NCBI GenBank assembly: GCA_900546115.1
Contig: URBQ01000011.1
Coordinates: 1-63,043, forward strand
Length of the DNA stretch: 63,043 bases
Source: an uncultured Collinsella sp.
GTDB lineage: Bacteria; Actinomycetota; Coriobacteriia; Coriobacteriales; Coriobacteriaceae
Reading direction: 5' to 3'
Shown here: one piece after another, positions 18,109-30,907 of the stretch
How the letters are laid out: each line of letters begins with the position of its first letter
How positions within the stretch are numbered: the stretch's first letter is position 1
Notes under the pieces: model-generated
Seen by the model: only the letters and a program-made list of their open reading frames with translations
The model's database searches: none
What the model was told of the DNA's origin: nothing
Translations under genes and position numbers: made by a program

Positions 18109-19554
18109 ATGGCGAACAACCATATCGCGGGCGCTGCCGCCCGCACCTTCGCGCCCAGCGAGCTTTGCCAGCGTATGCTGGCCAAAACCAGCAAGGGCAC
18201 CTGCGGTCCCTGCATCCTGTATCTTGAGGATGGGACCATTTTTTATGGACGTGCATGCGGCGCCGAGGGCACCGCGACCGGCGAAGTCTGCTTCAACACC
18301 TCGCTCGAGGGCTACTTTGAGGTCATGACCGACCCGAGTTATGCCGGTCAAATCGTAACCATGACCTACCCGCAGATCGGCAACTACGGTATCGACGAGA
18401 CCGACGTCCAGTCGGCCTTCCCCGGCGACGCCGTGCGCCCTGCGAGCGCTCCGGCCATGCGCGGCATGATCGTTCGCGACATGTGCGCCACGCCTTCTAA
18501 CTGGCGCTCGGCCGTCAGCGTGCCGGAGTACCTGCGCGCTCACGGCATCGTCGCTATCGAGGGTGTCGACACCCGCGCTCTGGTGCGCCATCTGCGCGAC
18601 AATGGTTCCAAGATGGGCATTATCTCGACCGAGATCTTCGACGTCGACGAGCTTGCCGAGTGTCTGGCCGCTGCGCCGACGCTGGTGGGCGAGAATCTGG
18701 TCAAGACCGTGAGTTGCTCTGAGCCCCACGCTTTTGCCGCGAGCAATCTGCCCGCCGAGCATAATTTTGCGCTTGCCCCTGCCGCCCCTGCCCGCCACAA
18801 CGTGGTTGCCTACGACTGCGGCGTGAAGCGCGGCATTCTGGAGGGTCTGGTCCGCGCCGGCTGCGAACTGACCGTCGTGCCGTGGGATACGCCCGCGAGT
18901 GAGGTGCTCGACATGAATCCCGACGGTGTCTTTTTATCCAACGGCCCCGGCGACCCCGATGCCGTGGTGGAGACCTACGAGCAGGTGCAGCAGCTGATCG
19001 GCAAGGTGCCGGTCTTTGGTATTTGCCTGGGTCATCAGATGATCAGCCTGGCCTGCGGCGCTCAGATGGAAAAGCTTAAGTTCGGTCACCGCGGTGGTAA
19101 CCAGCCGGTTATGAACCTGGTGAGCCGCCGCGTGGAGATTACCGCGCAAAACCATGGCTTTGGCCTGTTGTTCCCCAGCTTGGGCAAGCTTGTCCCCGAG
19201 CTTTCCGGTGGCGAGACCGAGCACGCGGCCGATGGCGACCTGCGCGTCTGGGTGCGCCGCGGTATCGCGCCGGTCGTGATGAACGAGCGCTTCGGCCGCA
19301 TTCGCCTGACGCACGTGAACCTCAACGACGGCACCGCCGAGGGCATCCAGCTGCTCGACGCCCCGTGCTTCTCGGTCCAGTACCATCCCGAGGCTTCGCC
19401 CGGCCCCACCGATGCCCACTATCTCTTTACCGCCTTTACGCGACTCATGGACGGCGAGGAGAACTACCTGGACATCGACACCGCGAAGGACCGCCTCGCC
19501 GGCTGGAATTTTGCCGATGGTGGTTCCGCCGCGACCAAGAACGAGGAGAACTAA
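18109..19554 (+). CDS. carA: Carbamoyl-phosphate synthase small chain, long form
   Basis: The glutaminase subunit that feeds ammonia to CarB for pyrimidine and arginine synthesis. At 481 residues it is roughly 100 longer than usual. An N-terminal extension of ~35 residues precedes GPCILYLEDGTIFYGRACGA. The GATase core has the nucleophile Cys in GICLGHQ, the NHGF loop, and the His/Glu pair in VQYHPEASPGP. About 50 extra residues sit between NHGF and LTHVNLNDGT, and the C-terminus has a ~30-residue tail. ATG follows GGAAGGAG. carB starts one base after the stop. Confidence 0.95.
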   Translation: MANNHIAGAAARTFAPSELCQRMLAKTSKGTCGPCILYLEDGTIFYGRACGAEGTATGEVCFNTSLEGYFEVMTDPSYAGQIVTMTYPQIGNYGIDETDVQSAFPGDAVRPASAPAMRGMIVRDMCATPSNWRSAVSVPEYLRAHGIVAIEGVDTRALVRHLRDNGSKMGIISTEIFDVDELAECLAAAPTLVGENLVKTVSCSEPHAFAASNLPAEHNFALAPAAPARHNVVAYDCGVKRGILEGLVRAGCELTVVPWDTPASEVLDMNPDGVFLSNGPGDPDAVVETYEQVQQLIGKVPVFGICLGHQMISLACGAQMEKLKFGHRGGNQPVMNLVSRRVEITAQNHGFGLLFPSLGKLVPELSGGETEHAADGDLRVWVRRGIAPVVMNERFGRIRLTHVNLNDGTAEGIQLLDAPCFSVQYHPEASPGPTDAHYLFTAFTRLMDGEENYLDIDTAKDRLAGWNFADGGSAATKNEEN

Positions 19555-19555
19555 C

Positions 19556-22870
<3,315 letters not shown>

Positions 22871-22882
22871 ATTGAGCTGTCC

Positions 22883-22967
22883 GGCCGGGGCGGCAGCCGG
22901 ACACTTTCTCTCGGAAACTGGGCTTCGCGAAGTTTTCCGAGAGAAAGGACCGCCTCCCGCCCCGGCC
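22883..22967. repeat. Nested palindrome after carB, copy 1 of GGCTTCGCGAAG repeat
   Basis: The outer stem is GGCCGGGGCGG (22883-22893) with CCGCCCCGGCC (22957-22967). The inner stem is CTTTCTCTCGGAAA (22904-22917) with TTTCCGAGAGAAAG (22934-22947), around CTGGGCTTCGCGAAGT. The inner unit recurs inverted at 23409-23454. The structure begins about 12 bases after the carB stop and could end transcription or protect the 3' end of the mRNA. Confidence 0.8.
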
Positions 22968-23041
22968 TGCGGTGACTTGGCTGCACCGTGTGCTGCCGAA
23001 GGGGCTTTGCGCGATGACTAGGGCTGAAAAAGAAAGTGAGT

Positions 23042-23084
23042 GTGGGCCCTGCCGTTCGTTCGAGCGGCAGGGCCCACTCTTTGT
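23042..23084 (+). terminator. Strong terminator downstream of carAB
   Basis: GTGGGCCCTGCCG and CGGCAGGGCCCAC form a perfect 13-bp stem, followed by TCTTTG. Confidence 0.8.
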
Positions 23085-23408
23085 ATGGAGGCCTTTTTAC
23101 TGTTAGTCGAGGACGCCTCTGGACAGTTAGTTCAAATTCGTGTTTTCTAGAGAGTAGGAGAAGATCGATTTGGACTCATTCAGCCTATTTTTGGCAATCT
23201 GAATCGATAAAGACGCTCTGTCAAGCTGGGAACGGCCCAATACTGGGTCCGCGCCGGCTTCCAAGCGGCAGTTTCGTGCCCAAGGCCACGGCCAAATTAT
23301 ACGTATCTGAACTAACTGCCCATCACTCTCCGCCAACCTTTTTATCCAAACCAAATCAGCCAACGTACGCCATGGCAACCCCCGGTAGGTCGCAGGGTGG
23401 CGGCTGAG
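23085..23408. other. Intergenic stretch between terminator and palindrome, no gene recognised
   Basis: About 320 bp with lower GC than its neighbours. Short open frames on either strand (for example 23127-23378 minus) have no ribosome site or recognisable product. Both ends are bounded by copies of one palindromic repeat, so the segment could be a small inserted or remnant element. Confidence 0.4.
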
Positions 23409-23454
23409 CCTTTCCCTCGGGAAACTTCGCGAAGCCCAGTTCCCGAGGGAAAGG
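23409..23454. repeat. Palindromic repeat, inverted copy 2
   Basis: CCTTTCCCTCGGGAA (23409-23423) pairs with TTCCCGAGGGAAAGG (23440-23454). The centre ACTTCGCGAAGCCCAGT is the reverse complement of the centre of copy 1. Substitutions in the stems are compensated on both arms (CTCTCGG versus CCCTCGGG), which points to selection for the fold. Confidence 0.85.
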
Positions 23455-23776
23455 TATGGTCTGTGTAATACCAGATAAACAGTACATTTTTGCTAGATTG
23501 GTATTTGACTGAAGAACCAATTGGTATGGCTTATTAAGCCCACCTTGCCGTTGACGCTCATTTTACTGCCGCTGGTGGTTTTCCGAACTTGGTTGCGCAA
23601 GTGCTCCCATATATTGATATGACCAAGTAGGTGGCTATCTGGTTACTACCAGTTGGCCCCTTGGTAACGGGTGGCCCCATTGTGCGGAATGTACCGAACA
23701 TCCCCGTTTGATACGTTTTCCCATGCTGCCGGGGGGCGTCCTCGGCACCTCAGCATCTCGGAAGAAAGGAGACCAG
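23455..23776. other. Leader region of the glycosidase gene
   Basis: About 320 bp without a gene. AATACCA (23468-23474) and TGGTATT (23500-23506) form an inverted repeat, and ACCAATTGGT (23517-23526) is a perfect 10-bp palindrome. These are candidate operator sites for a sugar-responsive repressor of the downstream gene. I could not place a promoter with confidence. Confidence 0.4.
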
Positions 23777-26700
23777 GTGCGCAGGAATTTCATTTTTACG
23801 AAACGGTGGGTGAAGGGAAGCGCGGTCCTCGTTGCCACTGCAGCGACGCTCGTGTTTGCCAATCCCCAACAGGCGATTGCCACGCCACTCAAGGGCGTCG
23901 ACTCAGCGACCGTGTCCCAGTCTGCCTCGAATGTCGTCGACATCGATTTCGCTGACGGCATCAAGGGCCGTATTACGTTCCTCGAGGACGGTATTTTCCG
24001 TTATAACGTCGACCCCAAGGGTGAGTTTTCCGATTACGCCACACCGCGCAGTAAGTCCCACACGGCTAAAATCCAGGCTCAGCCCGATACCTCGGACACC
24101 TACAGCAAGCCGAGTGCGACGGTTGCCGACAAGGGCGACACTATCGAGATCACCGGCGGAAAGGCGACCGTGATCCTGGACAAGGCGACCGGCAAGATGA
24201 GTATCAAGTCAGGCGACCGTGTCGTGGTTTCCGAGTCCGCGTCCCTCGACCTTGATAAGAAGGGTACCGTCCAGACGCTCGCCAAGGAGAAGTCCGAGAA
24301 CTTCTTTGGCGGCGGCACCCAGAACGGACGCTTCCTGCACACCAACCAGACCATCGCCATCTCCAACACGAACAACTGGACCGATGGCGGCGTTGCCTCG
24401 CCCAACCCGTTTTATTGGACGAGTGACGGCTACGGCGTACTCCGAAACACGTTTGCAGAGGGTTCCTACGACTTCGGTTCCACGGACTCATCGACGGTCA
24501 CGACTTTGCACAGCGAGAATGAGTTTGATGCCTACTACTTCGTGGCGACCAACGAGGGCGCTTCGAACGTGGCAACCGAGATGCTGCAGGACTACTACAA
24601 GGTGACCGGTAACCCGGTACTGCTGCCCGAGTACGGGTTCTACCTTGGTCATCTTAATGCCTATAACCGTGATGGCTGGTCAACGACCTCGGGTCAAAAG
24701 AAGTGGGAGACCAAGGGCAGCAAGTCCTCGAGCGAGAAGGGCGACGTTAAGTACGAGTCTGGCATGTCGACGGGCTACAAGCTCGACGGCACACTTGCGG
24801 CCGAGACGCTCAACGGTGAGGGCCCTACGGTTGATACCGAGAACATGAAAGCGACCGATTTCGACCGCCAGTTCTCTGCTCGTCAGGTTATCGATGACTA
24901 CGAGGACAACGACATGCCGCTCGGCTGGTTCCTGCCGAACGACGGTTACGGCGCCGGCTATGGCCAGAACGGTTACTACAAGACCGGCGGCGTCAACTCC
25001 GACGGAGCGAGCTCGGCCGACCGTCTTAACGCTGTGCGTGCCAATGTCGACAACCTTAAGAAGTTCACCGAGTATGCCAACTCCAAGGGTGTGAGCACGG
25101 GCTTGTGGACCCAGTCCAACCTTGAGCCCGACAGCAACCCTGAGACCCCGTGGCATCTGCTTCGCGACTTCGACGCCGAGGTCAAGACGGGAGGCATCAC
25201 TACCCTTAAGACCGACGTTGCCTGGGTTGGATCTGGCTACTCCTTTGGTCTTAATGGCATCAAGACAGCTTATGACACGGTGACGACCGGCGCTAACAAG
25301 CGCCCCAACATCATCACGCTCGATGGTTGGGCCGGCACGCAGCGCTTTGGTGGCATTTGGACCGGCGACCAGTATGGCGGTAACTGGGAGTACATTCGCT
25401 TCCATATCCCCACGTATATCGGTCAGAGTCTTTCGGGCAACCCCAACATCGGCTCCGACATGGATGGCATCTTTGGCGGCGACCCCATCATCTCTGCGCG
25501 TGACTACCAGTGGAAGACGTTCACGCCCTCTATGCTTGACATGGACGGTTGGGGCACCTACCGTAAATCGCCCATGACGCACGGCGATCCCTACACAGGC
25601 ATCTCGCGCTTCTACCTCAAGCTCAAGGCGCAGCTCATGCCCTATATCTACACGAGCGCGGCCTCGGCGGCCAACATCGACACGGGTAACGGCGATGCCG
25701 GCCTGCCCATGATCCGCGCCATGCTGCTTTCCGACAACTCCGAGTACGCCGCAAGCACTTCGACGCAGTACCAGTATATGTTCGGTGAGAACTTCCTAGT
25801 GGCACCGGTGTATCAGGATACCCAGGCAGACGAGAACGGCAACGACATTCGCAATGGGATTTACCTCCCCAACTACGGCACCGACGAGAATCCCACCATC
25901 TGGATCGATTACTTCTCGGGTAAGCAGTATCGCGGCGGCCAGGTTCTCAACAACTACGAGGCTCCGCTTTGGAAGCTGCCGCTGTTTGTGAAGGCCAACG
26001 CTATCGTGCCGATGTACGCCGAGAACAACAACCCCGAGGCCGTGAGCGACACCAACACCAAGGGTACCGACCGCAGCCAGCGTATCGTCGAGTTCTTCGC
26101 CACCGAGGGCGACGGCACCTTTACGCAGTACGAGGACGACGGCTCCTCCATCGAGAACAACACGACTGAGGACGATTCCTACGGCACGATCGACAATATC
26201 TCCTACGGTGAGCATGTGAGCACCGTCTACAGCTCCAAGGCCGCAGGCGGCACCGCGACCTTTACCGCCGAGGCCTCGCAGGGCGGCTACAACGGCTACG
26301 ACTCCAACCGCACCACGACCTTCGTGGCCAATGTGTCCGCCAAGCCCACGAGCGTTGTCGCCAAGAACGGCGGATCCGCACTCAACGTGGTTGAGGTCGA
26401 CTCGCAGGAGACCTTTGACGCCGCGACCCCCGAGGCCGGCCAGGCGGTCTACTTCTACAGCGAGACCCCCAACCTCAACCACTACGGCAGCGATGCGGAC
26501 GGCACCGAGGCCGAGCAGGGCGAGAGCTTTAACAACACCAAGATCACCACGAACCCCAAGGTCTACGTCAAGTTCGCGAAGACCGATGTTGCTGCAGCGG
26601 CGCAGACGCTTGAGCTGGGCGGTTTCGTGAACGCCGACGCCACGCTCACAGCCGATCGCCTCAACGAGAACCTCTCCGCACCCACGAACCTTGCTGCCCC

Positions 26701-29700
26701 CGAGGACGCCACGACCCCAACGAGCATCAAGCTCACCTGGGGAAAGGTCGATGGTGCTACCTCCTACGACCTTAAGGTCGACGGCACTGTGTTTGCCGTG
26801 GGTGATGCGGCCGAGTTCACGCACACCGACCTCGCCTACAATAGCAAGCACACCTACCAGATTCGTTCGCGCAACGCCGAAGGTTACTCCGCCTGGAGCG
26901 ATGTGCTCGAGGCGAACTCCGCACTCGATCCGTGGCGGAACGTCCCCGACGCCGAGGAAATCACCTGGGAGGGCTCACTTTACGGCAGCCATAAGGCCGA
27001 GCTCGCCTTCGACCATGAGTTCCAGTCGGGCGACGGCGGTTTCCACTCCGGTGGCAACGATCTGGGCAAGGCGCTTACCGTTGACTATGGACGCGCTTAC
27101 AAGCTCGATAAGCTCGAGTACTATCCGCGCGATGACGCCGGCAACGGCACCGTGACCAAGATGCGTGTTGAGACGAGTCTCGATGGCGTCCACTGGACGA
27201 GCCAGGAGGTCGATTGGGCACGTTCCGCTGATTGTAAGACGGTAGCGTTTGACGGCACCGTGGCCGCCCGTTACGTGCGCATGACACCGCTCGCCTCGGT
27301 CGGCAATTTCTTCTCCGCGTCCGAGATTGCCATCTACAAGACCGACGGCACGGATGGCTTCGCCGTGGGCTCCAACCTCAACAAGGCCACGATCTCCGAC
27401 GGAGACTACTCCAACATGAAGAACTATCTGGGCCTCGAGAATCGCGAGCCCGATACCCCGACGTTCGGTTCGCAGATCCGCGACCACTTCGCCGACCTCA
27501 ACGATAACGGCGTTTACGACGTCTACGATTACTCGTTCACCATGGCGGGTCTTGACGGCGGCACTAAACAAAAGGGCAAGGTCGCAGGTTCGCTCGCGGT
27601 GATTCCGAGCAAGACCGAGGTCGAGGCCGGTGATGAGATCACCGTTGATGTCTATGCGGCCGACGCCAAGAACGTCAACGCCCTGGGCGCCCTCGTCAAC
27701 TTCAAGAGCGACCAGTTCGAGTTTGTGTCCGAGAGCATCGCGCAGGACGGCTCGACTGCCGGCATGGAGAACCTGTCTCGCGAGAAGGTCCAGTTCGTGG
27801 ACGGAACGCAGACTATCAATCTCGCCTTTGCCAACCGCGGCGATGGCAAGCTCTACAACGGTACTGGCGCGGTGGCGAGTTTCAAGCTCAAGGCCAAGAC
27901 CGCCGGAAAGGTCGAACTGCCCTCGACATCTTGGCTTATCGGCCCGGCATGCGACGCACTTGAGTTTGCGAGCGACGGCACGGTGACGATGCCGGACGTT
28001 CCTCAGCCAACGGTCGCCGAGTACGCCCAGGATGCCTTCAACATCACGATGACCAACGATGAGCTCACGACCGACGACGGGACCAACGTCGAGAAACTTA
28101 TCCAGCAGAAGAGTTATAACGCGCTGTTCGATAATAACGAGGGCGACAACGGCTTTGAGTTCCTGTGGAACTGGAGTGGCAACTGGGACAGCGAGGGTAA
28201 GCTACCGAGTTACGTGAAGCTTCCCACCACGATGACATTCGCATTTAAGACGCCGTCGAAACTCGATAGCGTCGAGGTCGTTAACCGCAACGGCGGCAAC
28301 GGAACCGTACAGAAGATCAAGGCCGTCGTGACGTTCGAGGATGGCTCGATCCAAGAGTTCGCGGGCGGGGAGTACGATTCCTTCCTGGCTCGCTACGCCT
28401 TTGACCTCTCTGCCGAGAACAAGGGCAAGAAGGCGACCAAGGTCGAGGTCACGCCGCTTGAGGCATCGGGTGACCAGATGCTCACACTGCGTGAGGTCAA
28501 CTTCAACTACACGCAGGGTGTCGAGGCCATCGAGGGTGTCGAGCTAGGCAAGAACCAGACCGAGTTCTTTGAAGGCGACATTACGCCCGTCGACGCCAAG
28601 GCCACGCCTGAGAGCGCCGGCTACCCCTATGTGACGGTCGAGAGCTCCGACCCCTCTGTGGTAAGCGTCTCCGCTGTTCAGGCTGGCGATAGCGTGAGCT
28701 ACTACCTGCGTGCCAACAAGGCCGGCAAGGCAAAGATCACGGTGGCGTCGGTACTCGACCCCTCCAAGACCGCATCCTATGAGGTCGAGGTCAAGGCTGG
28801 TGTCGATACCTCTGCGCTCGTGGCAGCGCTTTCCAAGGCCGCGGGCTACAGCGAGTCCGTCTACACCAAGGATTCCTATGCAGCTCTCACCACTGCGGTC
28901 GAGGCGGCTCGGAAGCTCCTCGACAGCGGCCAGGGCAGCTATAGCAAGAAGGATGTCGCAGACGCCACTGCCAAGATCGAGAAGGCAATCGACGGCCTCA
29001 AGATGCGCCCTGTCGATGAGAAGATCCTCATCAACACGCCCGAGAACCGCAAGAACGTCAAGGTGGCCGACTTCTCGAGTGAGGCCGACTACGAGGGCAG
29101 CAACGCCGTCAACGCTCTCGACGGCGACGAGCGGACGCTTTGGCACAGCGACTGGGCCCATGGGACCGGTATGCCCCAGTATCTGAGTGTCGACCTGGGC
29201 CGCGACTACGATCTCACCGACGTTACATTCCTGCCGCGCCAGGACGGCGGCACTAACGGCGATATCTTCGAGGCCGAGATACTGGTCTCCGACACTGCCG
29301 ACGGTTATGAGATGGGCACCGCCGCGTCGATGGGTACGTTCGCCTTCGACAACGACGGCCGCGTGCTCACCGACCGTGGCGACTGGAAGCAGATGAGCTT
29401 TGGCGCCGCGCGCGGTCGCTACGTGACCGTCAAGGTGATTCACGCCGGCGGTGGCGACGTTGATGCCTACTGCAGCATGGCGGAGCTCAAGTTCTACGGT
29501 ACGGCCGTCCCCGATCCGGTGGCGAAGGATGATCTCGCTACCGCGATCGAAAAGGTTGATGCCGAGGTTGCTGCCGGCGACCTCAAGGCCGGTGACTACA
29601 CCGAGGCCTCCTGGACGGCGCTCGAGAACGCCCTGGCGAGCGCCCGCGCCATCTTGAGCGATGAGGACGCCACGCAGGACGAGGTCGACCAGGCGCTCAG

Positions 29701-30190
29701 GGCGCTCGAGAGCGCCCGCGGCGCGCTCGAGAAGACCCCGGTGGTCCCGGTCGAGAATCCGACTAAGAAGCAGCTCAAGGCCCTGGTCAAGCAGGCGAAG
29801 GAGACTGACACCAGGGGCAAGACGGACGAGTCTGTCAAGGCCCTGACGGATGCCATTACCTACGCCGAGGACATCTTGGGTGATGAGAATGCTTCCGACA
29901 CCCAGCTCCAGGCGGCCTATGACCAGCTCAAGCTGGCCATTGAGAGCCTCAGGGATGCCGACTCCGGCAACCAGGGCGGCTCGGGCAACCAGGGTTCCGG
30001 CAATGGCTCGAACGGCGGCAACCAGGCGGGCAAGCCCGCAGGCGACAAGGCCCAGGGCAGCAAGAAGAACGGTTCGGCGATCCCCAATACCGGCGACCAG
30101 ACGGCGGCGACCGTCGTGACCGTCGGTGGTCTCGGCGCCATCATCGCCGCGATCGGCGCTTTCTTCCATCGTCGCAGCAAGGCCAAGTAG
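23777..30190 (+). CDS. Secreted, wall-anchored multidomain GH31 glycoside hydrolase (possible alpha-N-acetylgalactosaminidase)
   Basis: A 2,137-residue exoenzyme. Rough order: signal peptide 1-35; GH31 N-domain and barrel to ~960, with the likely nucleophile Asp480 in LKTDVAWVG and acid/base Asp531 in WTGDQYGGNW; FN3 ~965-1050; F5/8C (CBM32-like) ~1050-1190; dockerin-like DLNDNGVYDVYDY ~1195-1260; cohesin-like ~1270-1405; a second F5/8C-like domain ~1410-1580; Big-like ~1583-1670; FIVAR ~1673-1745; F5/8C ~1750-1908; two FIVAR to ~2060; a Gly/Asn linker; then IPNTG (2102-2106), a helix and RRSKAK for sortase anchoring. The DVAWVG signature recalls GH31 enzymes acting on alpha-GalNAc of mucin, but alpha-glucosidase or alpha-galactosidase remain possible. 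The start is GTG behind AAAGGAG. Confidence 0.88.
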   Translation: MRRNFIFTKRWVKGSAVLVATAATLVFANPQQAIATPLKGVDSATVSQSASNVVDIDFADGIKGRITFLEDGIFRYNVDPKGEFSDYATPRSKSHTAKIQAQPDTSDTYSKPSATVADKGDTIEITGGKATVILDKATGKMSIKSGDRVVVSESASLDLDKKGTVQTLAKEKSENFFGGGTQNGRFLHTNQTIAISNTNNWTDGGVASPNPFYWTSDGYGVLRNTFAEGSYDFGSTDSSTVTTLHSENEFDAYYFVATNEGASNVATEMLQDYYKVTGNPVLLPEYGFYLGHLNAYNRDGWSTTSGQKKWETKGSKSSSEKGDVKYESGMSTGYKLDGTLAAETLNGEGPTVDTENMKATDFDRQFSARQVIDDYEDNDMPLGWFLPNDGYGAGYGQNGYYKTGGVNSDGASSADRLNAVRANVDNLKKFTEYANSKGVSTGLWTQSNLEPDSNPETPWHLLRDFDAEVKTGGITTLKTDVAWVGSGYSFGLNGIKTAYDTVTTGANKRPNIITLDGWAGTQRFGGIWTGDQYGGNWEYIRFHIPTYIGQSLSGNPNIGSDMDGIFGGDPIISARDYQWKTFTPSMLDMDGWGTYRKSPMTHGDPYTGISRFYLKLKAQLMPYIYTSAASAANIDTGNGDAGLPMIRAMLLSDNSEYAASTSTQYQYMFGENFLVAPVYQDTQADENGNDIRNGIYLPNYGTDENPTIWIDYFSGKQYRGGQVLNNYEAPLWKLPLFVKANAIVPMYAENNNPEAVSDTNTKGTDRSQRIVEFFATEGDGTFTQYEDDGSSIENNTTEDDSYGTIDNISYGEHVSTVYSSKAAGGTATFTAEASQGGYNGYDSNRTTTFVANVSAKPTSVVAKNGGSALNVVEVDSQETFDAATPEAGQAVYFYSETPNLNHYGSDADGTEAEQGESFNNTKITTNPKVYVKFAKTDVAAAAQTLELGGFVNADATLTADRLNENLSAPTNLAAPEDATTPTSIKLTWGKVDGATSYDLKVDGTVFAVGDAAEFTHTDLAYNSKHTYQIRSRNAEGYSAWSDVLEANSALDPWRNVPDAEEITWEGSLYGSHKAELAFDHEFQSGDGGFHSGGNDLGKALTVDYGRAYKLDKLEYYPRDDAGNGTVTKMRVETSLDGVHWTSQEVDWARSADCKTVAFDGTVAARYVRMTPLASVGNFFSASEIAIYKTDGTDGFAVGSNLNKATISDGDYSNMKNYLGLENREPDTPTFGSQIRDHFADLNDNGVYDVYDYSFTMAGLDGGTKQKGKVAGSLAVIPSKTEVEAGDEITVDVYAADAKNVNALGALVNFKSDQFEFVSESIAQDGSTAGMENLSREKVQFVDGTQTINLAFANRGDGKLYNGTGAVASFKLKAKTAGKVELPSTSWLIGPACDALEFASDGTVTMPDVPQPTVAEYAQDAFNITMTNDELTTDDGTNVEKLIQQKSYNALFDNNEGDNGFEFLWNWSGNWDSEGKLPSYVKLPTTMTFAFKTPSKLDSVEVVNRNGGNGTVQKIKAVVTFEDGSIQEFAGGEYDSFLARYAFDLSAENKGKKATKVEVTPLEASGDQMLTLREVNFNYTQGVEAIEGVELGKNQTEFFEGDITPVDAKATPESAGYPYVTVESSDPSVVSVSAVQAGDSVSYYLRANKAGKAKITVASVLDPSKTASYEVEVKAGVDTSALVAALSKAAGYSESVYTKDSYAALTTAVEAARKLLDSGQGSYSKKDVADATAKIEKAIDGLKMRPVDEKILINTPENRKNVKVADFSSEADYEGSNAVNALDGDERTLWHSDWAHGTGMPQYLSVDLGRDYDLTDVTFLPRQDGGTNGDIFEAEILVSDTADGYEMGTAASMGTFAFDNDGRVLTDRGDWKQMSFGAARGRYVTVKVIHAGGGDVDAYCSMAELKFYGTAVPDPVAKDDLATAIEKVDAEVAAGDLKAGDYTEASWTALENALASARAILSDEDATQDEVDQALRALESARGALEKTPVVPVENPTKKQLKALVKQAKETDTRGKTDESVKALTDAITYAEDILGDENASDTQLQAAYDQLKLAIESLRDADSGNQGGSGNQGSGNGSNGGNQAGKPAGDKAQGSKKNGSAIPNTGDQTAATVVTVGGLGAIIAAIGAFFHRRSKAK

Positions 30191-30209
30191 CCCCAGCAAC
30201 AGCTAAGCA

Positions 30210-30252
30210 AGCGTGCCCGCCGTCCCACCCAAGGACGGTGGGCATGCTTTTT
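30210..30252 (+). terminator. Terminator of the GH31 gene
   Basis: AGCGTGCCCGCCGTCC pairs with GGACGGTGGGCATGCT (two G-T pairs), followed by TTTTT. Confidence 0.9.
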
Positions 30253-30407
30253 GAATGTAGGCGGAAAGCTCCGACCCTTCGGCCTTAATCTCGCAAAGCA
30301 TTCCGTCTCTCACCGAACACATCGGCATCGGTGGCTATACTTGAATTATTTGCAGTTAAGGGTCGCGGATTCGCTGCGTCACCGCTCTCAACAGGAGGTC
30401 TATGTTT

Positions 30408-30872
30408 ATGGCAGATCAGAAGCCGGTTGTCGGGATCATCATGGGTTCCAAGTCCGATCTGGGCGTTATGGAAGGCTGCACCGCCGAGCTCGAGGCACTG
30501 GGTGTGCCCTATGAGCTCGTCATTGCGAGCGCGCACCGCACGCCGGCGAAGGTCCACGACTGGGCTTCGACTGCCGCCGATCGCGGTATCAAAGTGATTA
30601 TCGCCGCCGCCGGCAAGGCCGCTCACTTGGGTGGTGTCGTGGCTGCCTTTACGCCGCTGCCGGTTATCGGCGTGCCTATGAAGACGAGTGACCTGGGCGG
30701 TATGGATTCGCTGCTGTCGATGGTGCAGATGCCTTCGGGCGTGCCCGTGGCCTGCGTTGCCATCAACGGTGCCAAGAACGCCGCCATCTATGCCACACAG
30801 ATTCTGGGTGCTTGCGACCCCGAGTACCGCAAGGTTATCGAGAAGATGAAGCAGGAGATGGCTGACGCCTAA
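30408..30872 (+). CDS. purE: 5-(carboxyamino)imidazole ribonucleotide mutase
   Basis: A 154-residue class I PurE that converts N5-CAIR to CAIR. MGSKSDLGVM, the active-site SAHRTP and AAGKAAHLGGVVAAFTPLPV are all diagnostic. Two ATGs lie after AGGAGG; the second (30408) has the better nine-base spacing, while starting at 30402 would add two residues. A purK partner is not in the window. The gene is followed after 35 bases by the sortase gene without a terminator between them. Confidence 0.95.
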   Translation: MADQKPVVGIIMGSKSDLGVMEGCTAELEALGVPYELVIASAHRTPAKVHDWASTAADRGIKVIIAAAGKAAHLGGVVAAFTPLPVIGVPMKTSDLGGMDSLLSMVQMPSGVPVACVAINGAKNAAIYATQILGACDPEYRKVIEKMKQEMADA

Positions 30873-30907
30873 GCGTTCCGCCGTTTCACCGCAGTATAAG
30901 GAGAGCC

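Noticed and set aside
28544..30199. 551-codon minus-strand frame over the glycosidase 3' half
   Set aside because: The plus frame contains F5/8C, FIVAR and sorting-signal domains; the antisense product has no recognisable feature.
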